Part shown: piece by piece, positions 9,391 through 17,825 of the stretch
Layout of the letters: each line of letters opens with the position of its first letter
Numbering within the stretch: the first letter of the stretch is position 1
DNA from: Flavobacterium sp. ov086
GTDB lineage: Bacteria > Bacteroidota > Bacteroidia > Flavobacteriales > Flavobacteriaceae
Reading direction: 5' to 3'
Length of the DNA: 64,000 bases
NCBI RefSeq assembly: GCF_900187965.1
Contig: NZ_FZNL01000024.1
Coordinates: 1-64,000, forward strand
Program-made: the position numbers and the translations under genes
Notes under the pieces: model-generated
Databases searched by the model: none
Told to the model about the DNA's origin: nothing
The model's input: only the letters and a program-made list of their open reading frames with translations

Positions 9391-10317
9391 TTACTGTATT
9401 TTCGAAGCTAAAAGATAAATTACAGCCATTCTGATCGCTACACCATTTTCGACCTGATTCAAAATCACTGAATGATCTGAGTCTGCCACTTCAGAGGTTA
9501 TCTCTACTCCTCTGTTGATTGGTCCCGGGTGCATGATTACGATTTCTTTTCCAAGTGAATCTAATAATGGTTTATCAACTCCATATTGTTGTGCGTATTC
9601 ACGTGTTGATGGAAAGAAATTTACATCCATACGTTCGTTCTGAACGCGAAGCATGTTTGCAACGTCACACCATTCTAATGCTTTTCGTAAATTTGGTTCA
9701 ACCGTAACTCCTAGAGATTCAATATATCTTGGAATCAATGTTTTTGGTCCGCAAACCTTAACTTCAGCGCCTTGCATTTTCAAAGCATATATATTTGATA
9801 AGGCTACTCTTGAATGCAGAATATCACCTACAATAACAACTTTTTTTCCGGCTACATCGCCCAATTTTTCTCTGATCGAATAACTGTCTAATAAAGCCTG
9901 AGTTGGATGTTCGTGTGCTCCGTCTCCGGCGTTTACTATACTGGCTTTGACATTTTTAGATAAAAAATAAGCCGCTCCGGGATTGGAGTGGCGCATTACT
10001 ACCATATCTACTTTCATAGATAGAATATTGTTTACAGTATCAATTAAAGTTTCTCCTTTTTTAACAGATGATTGTGCTGCGGAAAAACTAATAACATCTG
10101 CAGATAATCGTTTTTGTGCTAACTCGAAAGAAAGTTTTGTTCTGGTACTGTTTTCGAAAAATATGTTAGCAATCGTAATATCTCGTAATGAAGGAACTTT
10201 TTTAATAGGTCGGTTAATGACTTCTTTAAAATGATCGGCAGTTTCAAAAATTAGGTTAATATCATTCTCGTTGATGTATTTAATTCCTAATAAGTGATTT
10301 ACGCTTAATTCTTTCAT
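9391..10317 (-). CDS. pyrB: Aspartate carbamoyltransferase catalytic subunit
   Basis: 308 residues, standard length. It condenses carbamoyl phosphate with aspartate, the first committed step of pyrimidine synthesis. The carbamoyl-phosphate signature 'FFENSTRTKLSFELA' (STRT at 57-60) is present, with 'MRHSNPGAA', 'HPTQALLD' and 'HPGPINRGVE' for the active site. No pyrI regulatory subunit gene lies nearby. pyrR lies two genes upstream on the same strand, so the group is probably a pyrimidine-regulated unit: pyrR, unknown gene, pyrB. Confidence 0.97.
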   Translation of the reverse strand: MKELSVNHLLGIKYINENDINLIFETADHFKEVINRPIKKVPSLRDITIANIFFENSTRTKLSFELAQKRLSADVISFSAAQSSVKKGETLIDTVNNILSMKVDMVVMRHSNPGAAYFLSKNVKASIVNAGDGAHEHPTQALLDSYSIREKLGDVAGKKVVIVGDILHSRVALSNIYALKMQGAEVKVCGPKTLIPRYIESLGVTVEPNLRKALEWCDVANMLRVQNERMDVNFFPSTREYAQQYGVDKPLLDSLGKEIVIMHPGPINRGVEITSEVADSDHSVILNQVENGVAIRMAVIYLLASKIQ

Positions 10318-10368
10318 TTTTGTTTCTTTAATATTTATTTGTCAATGCTTCTTTAACGAGAAGCTGCT

Positions 10369-11010
10369 TTATTGAATCATTCTATCTACAACTTCACTGT
10401 AATCTTGCAAATCCCTTGCATCTTCATCAAAAATCTTCTGCCATCTGAAACCGGTAATTTCAATTTTAGTTCGTGCAGAACCATCCCACTTTATTTTAAA
10501 ATCGTTGTTTATTAAAACTTCGGCAACTCGTTTTCCAACTTCTATAGTAACTGCATCATCAGAATTATCTACTTTCTGAAAAGCGATATACAAGCTTGGA
10601 TTTTCAATAGCGATTGCTCTTGCTAAGTCTTGTTCGTGATAAAAGCAATAACCATCAGACTCTATTTCATTTTCCTGCAATTCTCTTTCAACCTCAACTA
10701 CTTCATATTCACCATCGGTTGTGGTGTAACCTGCTTTGTGAAGCGCAACGATATTATCATCACATAATTCATCAAACGCATTTATTAGTCTTTCAGTATC
10801 TGTTGGACTTTTCCATTGTTTACTTTCCGAAAGTAACTTTTGGTATTCCTCTCTTATGGTATCAAAAGCCCATTCTTCAGAGATTTCGTCTGCAAATTCG
10901 TTATCCTCAATTTCTTCTATAATGTTTTCCTGAATCTCATCAATAGAATGAAATCCCATTCTGATCTGATTAAAAATTGATTCATAAATAAACGTTTTAT
11001 TCTCTGTCAT
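10369..11010 (-). CDS. Conserved acidic protein between pyrR and pyrB (unknown function)
   Basis: 213 residues, strongly acidic, soluble, no signal peptide. The N-terminal half is rich in Glu/Asp helices ('SIDEIQENIIEEIEDNEF'); the C-terminal half holds 'AVTIEVGKRVAEVLINNDF' and 'TKIEITGFRWQKIF'. I do not recognise a catalytic motif. It lies 51 bases before pyrB and 85 bases after pyrR on the same strand and is probably cotranscribed. The context hints at a housekeeping role, but no function can be assigned. Confidence 0.8.
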   Translation of the reverse strand: MTENKTFIYESIFNQIRMGFHSIDEIQENIIEEIEDNEFADEISEEWAFDTIREEYQKLLSESKQWKSPTDTERLINAFDELCDDNIVALHKAGYTTTDGEYEVVEVERELQENEIESDGYCFYHEQDLARAIAIENPSLYIAFQKVDNSDDAVTIEVGKRVAEVLINNDFKIKWDGSARTKIEITGFRWQKIFDEDARDLQDYSEVVDRMIQ

Positions 11011-11014
11011 GTTT

Positions 11015-11093
11015 ATTGTTTAATTGTTGATTTGTTAAAATTGTTTAATCGTTTTGTTTATTGCGATTAAACAATTAACCGATTTACCGATTA
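11015..11093. repeat. AT-rich inverted linker repeat (family C) downstream of pyrR
   Basis: It contains 'gtttaatcg' facing 'cgattaaacaattaacc'. The same words make linkers at 8820-8917 (upstream of rnz) and 60400-60530 (between the two Fe-S protein genes), each time between two minus-strand genes. It is probably a dispersed intercistronic hairpin element. Confidence 0.55.
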
Positions 11094-11095
11094 AA

Positions 11096-11635
11096 CTAAT
11101 TCGTTACCAGATGAACAACGTCTTCACCTTCATTTTCTATCCAGCTCACTTTTACTTTTTCGCCATTAATAGCATCTACCTGACGACCGCGATAATCGGG
11201 CTGAATTGGTAAATTACGGCTAAAACGTCTGTCGATTAACACCAACAATTCGATTTCTGAAGGTCGCCCAAAAGATTGAATTGCAGTTAAAGCAGAACGA
11301 ATGCTACGTCCGGTAAACAAAACGTCATCTATAAAAATGACTTTCTTGTCTTCGACTATAAAATTTATTTGTGTTTTATTGGCTTCCAGCGGTTTATCAG
11401 TACGACGGAAATCATCTCTAAAAAAAGTGATGTCCAGATATCCCAAAGAAATTTCAGGAACCTTGTATTCGTTTTCTAATATTTGTTTTAAACGTTCAGC
11501 TAAAAAAACGCCTCTTGGCTGAATCCCGACCAAAATAGTATCGGAGAAATCAAGATGTTTTTCGATTAACTGACAAGCCAAACGATGGAGTATGATAGTA
11601 ACTTCTTTTGAATTAAGTAATACTTTTTGGCTCAT
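11096..11635 (-). CDS. pyrR: PyrR: pyrimidine operon regulator / uracil phosphoribosyltransferase
   Basis: 179 residues from 'MSQKVLLNSKEV'. An upstream in-frame ATG at 11662 would add nine residues that do not look like family sequence. The PRPP-binding loop 'VIFIDDVLFTGRSIRSAL' is intact, with 'VGIQPRGVFLAERL' and 'LLVLIDRRFSRNLPIQPDY'. In Firmicutes PyrR binds pyr mRNA to control attenuation; in Bacteroidota the regulatory role is less certain, while the UPRTase activity is expected. It is the first gene of the minus-strand pyr run. Confidence 0.94.
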   Translation of the reverse strand: MSQKVLLNSKEVTIILHRLACQLIEKHLDFSDTILVGIQPRGVFLAERLKQILENEYKVPEISLGYLDITFFRDDFRRTDKPLEANKTQINFIVEDKKVIFIDDVLFTGRSIRSALTAIQSFGRPSEIELLVLIDRRFSRNLPIQPDYRGRQVDAINGEKVKVSWIENEGEDVVHLVTN

Positions 11636-11767
11636 AATTAAGTGTAATGTTTGGTTGGGCAAATATACGAAATCAGAATTTATTTGTTGGGGTGTTGGGA
11701 AGGGAAATATTTTTTTATTGAATTGATTCTTTAAGTTGCTAAACTTAATTTAATTTTCAAAAGTTTT

Positions 11768-11775
11768 TACATTTG
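11768..11775 (+). promoter_or_regulatory. Probable -7 promoter element for the membrane/TIR gene pair
   Basis: 'tacatttg' matches the Bacteroidota -7 consensus TAnnTTTG exactly, 136 bases before the first ATG of the pair. No convincing TTTG lies at the expected -33 distance. The leader would be about 130 bases long. Confidence 0.4.
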
Positions 11776-11911
11776 TAGTTTTACAAAATAAAATCTTTTT
11801 TTTGCTGCTGTAGATTTAAAACATTTCATTTGCTGTTTTTTTGTTTTATTTATCAACATGACACCGAATGATTTTTTAAAATGAACTATCAAATATTAAA
11901 TACCAAAAAAC

Positions 11912-12382
11912 ATGATATACGAAAAAAGCTTAGAAGACGAAATAGATTGGAAAGTAATTGATCAACTGCATACAGCCACAAATTTCTTTGCATCTACCAG
12001 TACAGAGTTGAAAAAATTATATTTTACATTAGTAGGAATCTCTATTCCTATATTAATCAAGTTATCTGATGATAAATTAGACAGATCCTTATTTATTAGC
12101 ATTTTTACCCTAACATTGCTTTTTTGGATATTAGATAGTTATACATACTTCTATCAAGATAAATTACGTGAAAAGATGAATGTATTATTTAACAATATAA
12201 AGCATAGAAATATTATTAAGAAAACTATAAGTGAAGATAATGACGAAATTATTATTGAAATTGATAGGACTAGTAAAAATAGAATTTGGAGATCGTTATT
12301 CAATTATTCAATGCTTTTGTACTTAACAATGTTTATTATTACATTAATTGCTTCTCTTTTATTTTGGACTAATATAATCTAA
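11912..12382 (+). CDS. Three-TM membrane protein paired with a TIR-like protein
   Basis: 156 residues. Predicted membrane segments: about 40-55 ('YFTLVGISIPILIKL'), 60-82 ('ISIFTLTLLFWILDSY') and 130-153 ('MLLYLTMFIITLIASLLFW'), separated by a charged cytoplasmic stretch with 'DKLREKM'. The 'FWILDSYTYFYQDKLR' block recalls the short 2TM proteins (SLATT/S-4TM-like) found beside signalling or defence genes, but I cannot assign a family. It ends four bases before the TIR-like gene, so the two are surely cotranscribed. Base composition is unusually AT-rich. It could be the membrane-disrupting or anchoring partner of the TIR-like protein. Confidence 0.7.
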   Translation: MIYEKSLEDEIDWKVIDQLHTATNFFASTSTELKKLYFTLVGISIPILIKLSDDKLDRSLFISIFTLTLLFWILDSYTYFYQDKLREKMNVLFNNIKHRNIIKKTISEDNDEIIIEIDRTSKNRIWRSLFNYSMLLYLTMFIITLIASLLFWTNII

Positions 12383-12386
12383 TCTT

Positions 12387-12704
12387 ATGAAATATTTTGT
12401 CTGCTATACAATAAGAGATAAAGAAATTACATTTTCTTTATTACAACATTATGCTAACTTTTTAAAAATTAGCGGTGATGTTTATATAGATCTTATAAAT
12501 AATAATTCTCTTGATAAACAAAAAAGAGTTTTTCAAGAATTAGATCAATGTGATGTATTAATTATTATAGAAACAAAAAACGTTTACAATTCTAAATGGG
12601 TTGAATTAGAAATTAATCGTGCTCTTGAATTAAAAAAAGAGATAGTTAAAATTTCAGTTAAAAGTATTTTAGAAAAAATAAGTAATTCTAATACATTTTG
12701 TTAA
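12387..12704 (+). CDS. Short TIR-like domain protein
   Basis: 105 residues, essentially one domain. The opening 'KYFVCYTIRDKEIT' resembles strand A of TIR domains, 'LDQCDVLIIIETKNVYNSKW' resembles the middle strand, and 'SKWVELEINRALELKK' matches the helix that carries the catalytic glutamate in NAD-cleaving TIRs (here Glu75, as in 'WVHKEI' of SARM1). No second domain is present, so it is a stand-alone TIR-like module at the lower size limit. The membrane-protein gene ends four bases upstream. Composition is extremely AT-rich, suggesting transfer. Alternative: a TIR-like/Thoeris-B-like nucleotide sensor without enzyme activity. Confidence 0.68.
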   Translation: MKYFVCYTIRDKEITFSLLQHYANFLKISGDVYIDLINNNSLDKQKRVFQELDQCDVLIIIETKNVYNSKWVELEINRALELKKEIVKISVKSILEKISNSNTFC

Positions 12705-12923
12705 TATTTTTCAATTCTGCTCTTGTAATTATAAACCATAAAATTATAATTTGTGTAATTAGAAAATGAACAATCTTATAGTAATTTTCAAAATATTTTG
12801 ACAATTAAAACCCAATCTCGAAAGAATATAAGGCGATACTGCGGAAATTCTTTCCTCGTCCTTAAAGTATAAGTCAAAGATTTCAAATCTAGATTTAGCA
12901 ATTTTATCCAGTCAATAAAAAAA

Positions 12924-13340
12924 ATGATTTACATAGACAAAAGCACATTTCCTCATTGTTATATTGAAGAAAAGAAATTTGACTGGGGAGAACCATACGA
13001 TGACATAACGCCAATTTTTAATTTATCGATTGATCCGGATTTATCTGATATTGAATTTACAATTGAGGTATTAGGCAAAAATAATTTTAAAATTAATTTA
13101 GGGAAGTTGTATAATATTCTACTTAACTATGAAGAAAATGATCGAATAGAAAACTTTAATACTCCAATTTTTAATCGCGAACTTTTATTAAGTAATATCC
13201 AAAAATATTTGAACTCTAATGAAGATCATATTTCTCCGTGGGAACAATCATATGATACATATCCTACTGAAAATGATTATTTGGAATCAATTGAAAAAGA
13301 TCTAAATAGAATATTATTATTTGAACGAAAGCAATACTAA
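12924..13340 (+). CDS. Orphan acidic protein, unknown function
   Basis: 138 residues, acidic, soluble, no signal peptide. It opens with 'MIYIDKSTFPHCYIEEKKFDWGEPYDDITP' and is rich in Asn, Asp and aromatic residues. The size and composition resemble small immunity-type or interaction proteins, but no motif supports that. The 219-base gap before it (12705-12923) contains nothing recognisable. It precedes a VOC gene by 19 bases and may be cotranscribed with it. Confidence 0.6.
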   Translation: MIYIDKSTFPHCYIEEKKFDWGEPYDDITPIFNLSIDPDLSDIEFTIEVLGKNNFKINLGKLYNILLNYEENDRIENFNTPIFNRELLLSNIQKYLNSNEDHISPWEQSYDTYPTENDYLESIEKDLNRILLFERKQY

Positions 13341-13359
13341 TCAAAGCTAATTAAAAATC

Positions 13360-13755
13360 ATGAAAGTAAAAATCATAGGAATTCCTGTCCAAGATCAGGA
13401 AAAGGCATTACAATTTTATACTACAAAATTAGGTTTTATTAAAAAACATGATGTGCCTTTAGGCGAAGGCAATAGATGGTTAACGGTAGTTTCTAAAGAC
13501 GAACCAGACGGAGTTGAAGTTTTATTAGAACCATCACCAAATCATTTTGAACCTTCAAAAACGTATCAAAAAGCGTTGTTTGAAGCCGGAATTCCCTACA
13601 CGCAATTTAATGTTGATAATCTTAAGGAAGAATATGAAAGATTGATTAGTCTTGGTGTAGAATTTAGTATGCAACCAACTGAAATGGGGAATGTAAAAAT
13701 TGCTATTTTGGATGATACTTGTGGGAATAAGATTCAGCTTATTGAAATAATCTAA
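13360..13755 (+). CDS. VOC-family (glyoxalase/bleomycin-resistance fold) protein
   Basis: 131 residues with two beta-alpha-beta-beta-beta modules: 'IIGIPVQDQEKALQFYTTKLGF' at the N-terminus and 'EYERLISLGVEFSMQPTEMGNVKIAILDDTCGNKIQLIEI' in two parts at the C-terminus. This is the common single-chain VOC type, acting as a metal-dependent dioxygenase or lyase or a binding protein. The substrate cannot be read from the sequence. It is the last plus-strand gene in the AT-rich patch. Confidence 0.9.
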   Translation: MKVKIIGIPVQDQEKALQFYTTKLGFIKKHDVPLGEGNRWLTVVSKDEPDGVEVLLEPSPNHFEPSKTYQKALFEAGIPYTQFNVDNLKEEYERLISLGVEFSMQPTEMGNVKIAILDDTCGNKIQLIEII

Positions 13756-13765
13756 CTATTTATCT

Positions 13766-13845
13766 CCATACGTAGACTGGATTAAAATCCAGCCCTACAA
13801 TATTTGCCGAGCCGATGGCTCTCTACTTATATTGAAATATTTTAC
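13766..13845. repeat. REP-like pair of short hairpins
   Basis: Two small perfect hairpins lie side by side: 'ctggattaaaatccag' and 'gagccgatggctc'. They fill the gap between convergent genes (VOC and the 195-residue protein). They look like the short palindromic units commonly scattered in Flavobacterium gaps and may also act as a two-way terminator. Confidence 0.5.
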
Positions 13846-13870
13846 TAGTAGATTTTTTTTGCTATTTAAT

Positions 13871-14458
13871 TTATTCCCGTACGGATTGATTATTAAAAAA
13901 GGCATTGAACATTTTAAATTCACCTAAGTAAGAATCCTGAAATGAAATATCTTCAAGAACAACATTCAATAATTCTTTTGGAAATTTCTGATATGATAAT
14001 TTATTTTCTACAATTTTTTCAACTTCTAAAACCAACTCGTCAATTTTTCTGGTTTCGGAACTATTTTTTTCTAACTCATCAATTTTTGACTGCGGAATAA
14101 CCATTTGGTTTTTATGAGTAATCGTTTGAATTACATAATAGGGAACTAAAAAACTTATATACAAATTGATTGATTTTAATTCGCCATTCTCAATCACATT
14201 AAGAAAAAATGTCAAACATCTGTCTTCCCAATGGTCAAGCTTGGAAAAGTCCTGGAACTCCTTTAATGTATAATCTTGTTCAAATTCATCGGTAAGTACT
14301 TTACGTTCTCTTATTGATTCTTCTGTATCAAAAGAATCAATAAGAGAACGTAATTTTTTATATTCATCAGATGCAATGAGTTTATCCCTTTCTGTCCATG
14401 CACATATATTTTTAGGATAATAGAGATAAGCTATATTTTCCAGAACTTTTTTAATCAT
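13871..14458 (-). CDS. Hypothetical protein, 195 residues
   Basis: No signal peptide or clear membrane helix. It is helical and charged, opening 'MIKKVLENIAYLYYPKNICAW' in two parts, with a hydrophobic middle stretch 'SINLYISFLVPYYVIQ'. I do not recognise the family. It is transcribed against the VOC gene and sits in the AT-rich accessory patch, next to other orphans. Confidence 0.7.
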   Translation of the reverse strand: MIKKVLENIAYLYYPKNICAWTERDKLIASDEYKKLRSLIDSFDTEESIRERKVLTDEFEQDYTLKEFQDFSKLDHWEDRCLTFFLNVIENGELKSINLYISFLVPYYVIQTITHKNQMVIPQSKIDELEKNSSETRKIDELVLEVEKIVENKLSYQKFPKELLNVVLEDISFQDSYLGEFKMFNAFFNNQSVRE

Positions 14459-14619
14459 AAGATTTACTTGTTTAAACTTTATCTAAGTTAATAGAAATCT
14501 CTAAATATTAGAACTTTTCAATCAAATTATATAAAGCATTTTTTTATTGTTTGAAGTAATTTTAATCTACGATAATTAGAATACTGGATTCTTATTACAA
14601 AACTTAAAACAGCAAAATC

Positions 14620-14793
14620 ATGCAAAAGATAATTACACGTTTGTTAATGGTATTTGTAATACTATTTTCATTTACTAGTTGCGAAGTTATAGGAGATATT
14701 TTTAAAGCCGGAATGGGATTCGGAATCTTTATCGTCATCTTTATAGTTGCGATTATTATTTTCATCTTCGCCAAGATATTCGGCAATAAATAA
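14620..14793 (+). CDS. 57-residue lipoprotein/membrane peptide
   Basis: The frame from ATG 14620 to TAA 14793 encodes a lipoprotein-type signal ('LLMVFVILFSFTSC', Cys21) followed by one strong membrane helix (about 32-52) and a basic end 'KIFGNK'. A perfect intrinsic terminator follows the stop immediately, supporting a real gene. A minus-strand frame over the same bases exists but lacks a sensible context. Function unknown. Confidence 0.7.
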   Translation: MQKIITRLLMVFVILFSFTSCEVIGDIFKAGMGFGIFIVIFIVAIIIFIFAKIFGNK

Positions 14794-14799
14794 GCATAA

Positions 14800-14836
14800 A
14801 AAAATCCCGTTCGGTTGCGAACGGGATTTCTTTTTT
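14800..14836. terminator. Bidirectional intrinsic terminator
   Basis: An 11-bp perfect stem ('aatcccgttcg' with its complement) and a four-base loop, flanked by A-runs on the left and T-runs on the right. It serves the 57-residue gene on + and the ABC-F gene on -. Confidence 0.92.
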
Positions 14837-14851
14837 ATCTAAAACTATGTT

Positions 14852-16471
14852 TTATTTAGCGTACATTTTTGTTCTTAATTCCTGAACTTTTTCATCATCC
14901 AGATATTCATCAAATGTCATATAACGGTCTATTGCTCCATTTGGCGTTAACTCCACTACTCTATTACCAACAGTTTGTGCAAACTCGTGGTCATGCGTTG
15001 TGAAAATTACTGAACCTTTGAAGTTTTTTAATGAGTTGTTGAAAGCCGTAATAGACTCCAAATCTAAGTGATTTGTTGGCTCGTCAAGCATCAGGATATT
15101 TGCACGCTCCATCATCATTCTTGATAACATACAACGTACTTTTTCTCCTCCTGATAAAACGCGGCTTGTTTTTAAAGCTTCTTCTCCAGAGAAAATCATT
15201 TTCCCTAAGAATCCTCTAATAAATACCTCATCGCGCTCTTCTTCTGTTTTTGCGTATTGACGTAACCAATCTACCAAAGTCAAATCGTTTTCAAAGAATG
15301 AATGATTTTCTGCCGGTAAATAAGCCTGATTTGTTGTAATTCCCCAATCAAAAGTTCCTGCATCAGCATTTTGCTGACCGTTTAAAATTTCGTAGAAAGC
15401 TGTTGTAGCACGTGAATCTTTAGAGAAAAGAACGATTTTATCGCCTTTTGCCATATTCAGGTTTACTCCTTTAAACAAAAGATCTCCTTCTACTGAAGCT
15501 TCTAAATTTTCTACATTCAAAATCTGATCTCCGGCTTCACGATCCTGATCAAAAATAATCGCAGGATAACGACGGCTTGAAGGTTTGATATCTGAAATAT
15601 TCAATTTAGAAATCATCTTTTTACGAGAAGTTGCTTGTTTCGATTTTGCAACGTTCGCACTAAAACGACGAATAAACTCTTCTAATTCCTGTTTCTTTTC
15701 TTCGGCTTTTTTGTTTTGCTGAGCACGTTGTTTTGCTGCCAATTGGCTAGACTCGTACCAGAAAGTATAGTTTCCTGAGTAGTGATTTATTTTTCCAAAA
15801 TCGATATCAGAAATATGTGTACAAACCGAATCTAAAAAGTGACGGTCGTGAGATACTACAATTACTGTATTTTCATAATTTGCCAAGAAGTTTTCTAACC
15901 AAGAGATGGTTTCAAAATCCAAATCGTTGGTAGGCTCATCCATAATAAGCAAATCCGGGTTTCCAAAAAGTGCCTGCGCCAAAAGCACACGTACTTTAAT
16001 TTTTCCCTCTAGATCTCCCATTAAAGTATAATGGTGTTCTTCGTTGATTCCTAAGTTCGACAGCATCGATGCGGCATCAGAATCTGCATTCCATCCGTTC
16101 ATTTCTTCAAACTGAACCTGAAGTTCTCCAATTCGGTCTGCGTTTTTATCGTTGTAGTCTAAATAAAGCTCATCCATTTCTTTTTTAACAGCATAAAGAA
16201 CTTTATTTCCCATCAAAACGGTTTCCAAAACGGTATGCTCATCGAACATGTTGTGATTTTGGTTCAAAACCGACATACGTTTTCCCGGCTCTAAATGAAT
16301 GTGTCCGGAAGTTGGGTCGATATCGCCCGAAATGATTTTTAGAAAAGTAGATTTTCCAGCACCATTGGCTCCAATAACTCCATAAATATTTCCGTGTGTG
16401 AATGTGGTATTTACTTCGTCAAACAAAATTCGTTTGCCAAATTGAACTGATAAATTATTGACTGTTAACAT
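14852..16471 (-). CDS. ABC-F family ATPase (YbiT/EttA-like)
   Basis: 539 residues, two ABC domains, no membrane domain. Domain 1 has a perfect Walker A 'GANGAGKST' (34-42) and 'LLIMDEPTNDLD'. Its signature region reads 'LEGKIKVRVLLAQAL' instead of LSGGQ. A lysine/glutamine-rich linker helix ('AKQRAQQNKKAEEKKQELEE') follows. Domain 2 has 'LSGGEKVRCMLSRMMM' and 'ILMLDEPTNHLD', but its Walker A position reads 'FSKDSRATTAF', without the usual GxxGxGKT. ABC-F proteins act on the ribosome (translation factors or antibiotic protection). The size and pattern suit the YbiT-type housekeeping branch. ATP use by the second site is doubtful. Confidence 0.92.
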   Translation of the reverse strand: MLTVNNLSVQFGKRILFDEVNTTFTHGNIYGVIGANGAGKSTFLKIISGDIDPTSGHIHLEPGKRMSVLNQNHNMFDEHTVLETVLMGNKVLYAVKKEMDELYLDYNDKNADRIGELQVQFEEMNGWNADSDAASMLSNLGINEEHHYTLMGDLEGKIKVRVLLAQALFGNPDLLIMDEPTNDLDFETISWLENFLANYENTVIVVSHDRHFLDSVCTHISDIDFGKINHYSGNYTFWYESSQLAAKQRAQQNKKAEEKKQELEEFIRRFSANVAKSKQATSRKKMISKLNISDIKPSSRRYPAIIFDQDREAGDQILNVENLEASVEGDLLFKGVNLNMAKGDKIVLFSKDSRATTAFYEILNGQQNADAGTFDWGITTNQAYLPAENHSFFENDLTLVDWLRQYAKTEEERDEVFIRGFLGKMIFSGEEALKTSRVLSGGEKVRCMLSRMMMERANILMLDEPTNHLDLESITAFNNSLKNFKGSVIFTTHDHEFAQTVGNRVVELTPNGAIDRYMTFDEYLDDEKVQELRTKMYAK

Positions 16472-16574
16472 GAATGTCTTTTTAATTAATTTGGTGCAAA
16501 AGTAGTGAAAAAGGTTCTAAGTTGCAAAGGTGCTAAGGTTCTAAGTTTTTTTATTGTGGGCGTTTATTTTTTAC

Positions 16575-16705
16575 CATATAAGTCATATAAGTTCATTTAA
16601 GCCAAACTTAATAACTTATATGGCTAAAAAATAAATCATGTAAGTTTTATAAATATTTAAACTAAGCTTATAATCTCTTATATCACTTATATGGTTTAAA
16701 ATTAC
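16575..16705. repeat. AT-rich repeat cluster upstream of the rhuM-like gene
   Basis: Several near-copies of 'catataagtt' / 'acttatatgg' in both orientations (about 16575-16700). A 13-base piece 'atataagttcatt' at 16585 reappears just after the rhuM-like gene at 17745. This may mark an inserted unit or be regulatory. Otherwise the 267-base gap is empty. Confidence 0.5.
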
Positions 16706-16738
16706 AATTTTGCTTACCTTCACTTTTTATTCAAAATT

Positions 16739-17731
16739 ATGCAGGCTCCCATTTTATTATATCAAACTTCTCAATCTAAAATAGAAGTCGAAGTAACTTA
16801 TCTTGACGAAAGCTTTTGGCTTTCGCAAAAAGCAATGGCACAGTTATTTGGAATTGAATCCCATACGATAACCTATCATTTAAAAGAAATTTATAAAAGT
16901 TTAGAATTAGATTCAATTTCAACTACTCGAAAAATTCGAGCAGTTCAAATCGAAGGAAAAAGAGAAGTTAGCAGAGAAATTGATTTTTACAATCTTGATG
17001 TAATTATTGCTGTTGGTTATAGAGTAAATTCTAGTCAGGCTACTCAATTTAGAATTTGGGCAACCAAAACGCTTAAAGAATTCATCATTAAAGGATTTGT
17101 TATGAATGATGAAATGCTTAAAAACGGAAAGGCTTTTGGCAAAGATTATTTTGAGGAGTTATTAGAACGCATTAGAGAAATTCGTTCTTCGGAAAGACGT
17201 TTTTATCAAAAAATAACGGATATCTATGCTCTTTCTGCAAATTATGAAAAAGATAGTATTGAGACTAAAGCTTTTTTTGCAACGGTACAAAATAAACTTC
17301 ATTGGGCAATAACCGGAAAAACTGCTGCGGAAATAATTTATACAGAAGCTGATGCTGCCAAAATTTATATGGGATTGTCGACATGGAAAGATGCGCCTGA
17401 CGGAAAAATTCTAAAAAGTGATGTTAGTGTTGCTAAAAACTATTTGAATGACGCACATATTCAAGAACTTAATCGAATTGTTTCTGCCTACTTAGATCTG
17501 GCCGAAAATTATACCAAAAGACAGATTATTATGCAAATGGAAGATTGGAGTGTTTTCCTTAATAATTTTCTGCAACTTTCAAGTTATCCAATTCTGAATG
17601 ATAAAGGAAAAATCACTCACTTAGAAGCAAAAATCAAAGCTGAGATGGAGTTTGAAAAATTCCGAATTATTCAAGACAGAGAATATTTGTCTGATTTTGA
17701 TAAGGAAATAATGAGATTAAACAAGAAATAG
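16739..17731 (+). CDS. RhuM-family (virulence RhuM-like) protein
   Basis: 330 residues. The N-terminal DNA-binding-like region has 'LDESFWLSQKAMAQLFG' and 'TITYHLKEIYKSLELD', followed by the family core 'YNLDVIIAVGYRVNSSQATQFRIWA' in two parts and 'KGFVMNDEMLKNG'. The C-terminal half is helical, with 'AAEIIYTEADAAKIYMGL'. RhuM-like proteins are widespread in accessory and phage-related DNA; their biochemical role is unknown, though the pathogenicity-island gene of Salmonella gave the name. No phage, toxin or antitoxin gene is adjacent. Flanking AT repeats suggest it is an insertion in a housekeeping neighbourhood. Confidence 0.85.
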   Translation: MQAPILLYQTSQSKIEVEVTYLDESFWLSQKAMAQLFGIESHTITYHLKEIYKSLELDSISTTRKIRAVQIEGKREVSREIDFYNLDVIIAVGYRVNSSQATQFRIWATKTLKEFIIKGFVMNDEMLKNGKAFGKDYFEELLERIREIRSSERRFYQKITDIYALSANYEKDSIETKAFFATVQNKLHWAITGKTAAEIIYTEADAAKIYMGLSTWKDAPDGKILKSDVSVAKNYLNDAHIQELNRIVSAYLDLAENYTKRQIIMQMEDWSVFLNNFLQLSSYPILNDKGKITHLEAKIKAEMEFEKFRIIQDREYLSDFDKEIMRLNKK

Positions 17732-17825
17732 TTAAGCTTTAGTATATAAGTTCATTAAAATAAACTTTTTACATAAAAGGCAAAATACAATAACACCTAA
17801 CTTCTTACTTTTAACATCTAACTTT

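Noticed and set aside
13360-13755. Antibiotic-resistance (bleomycin-type) protein
   Set aside because: The VOC fold is shared by many enzymes; nothing specific to resistance is seen.
14604-14786. Minus-strand reading frame of 60 residues
   Set aside because: The plus-strand frame over the same bases gives a proper lipoprotein signal and is followed at once by a terminator.
16739-17731. Prophage or genomic island around the RhuM-like gene
   Set aside because: No integrase, phage structural gene or attachment-site pair; neighbours are ordinary genes.
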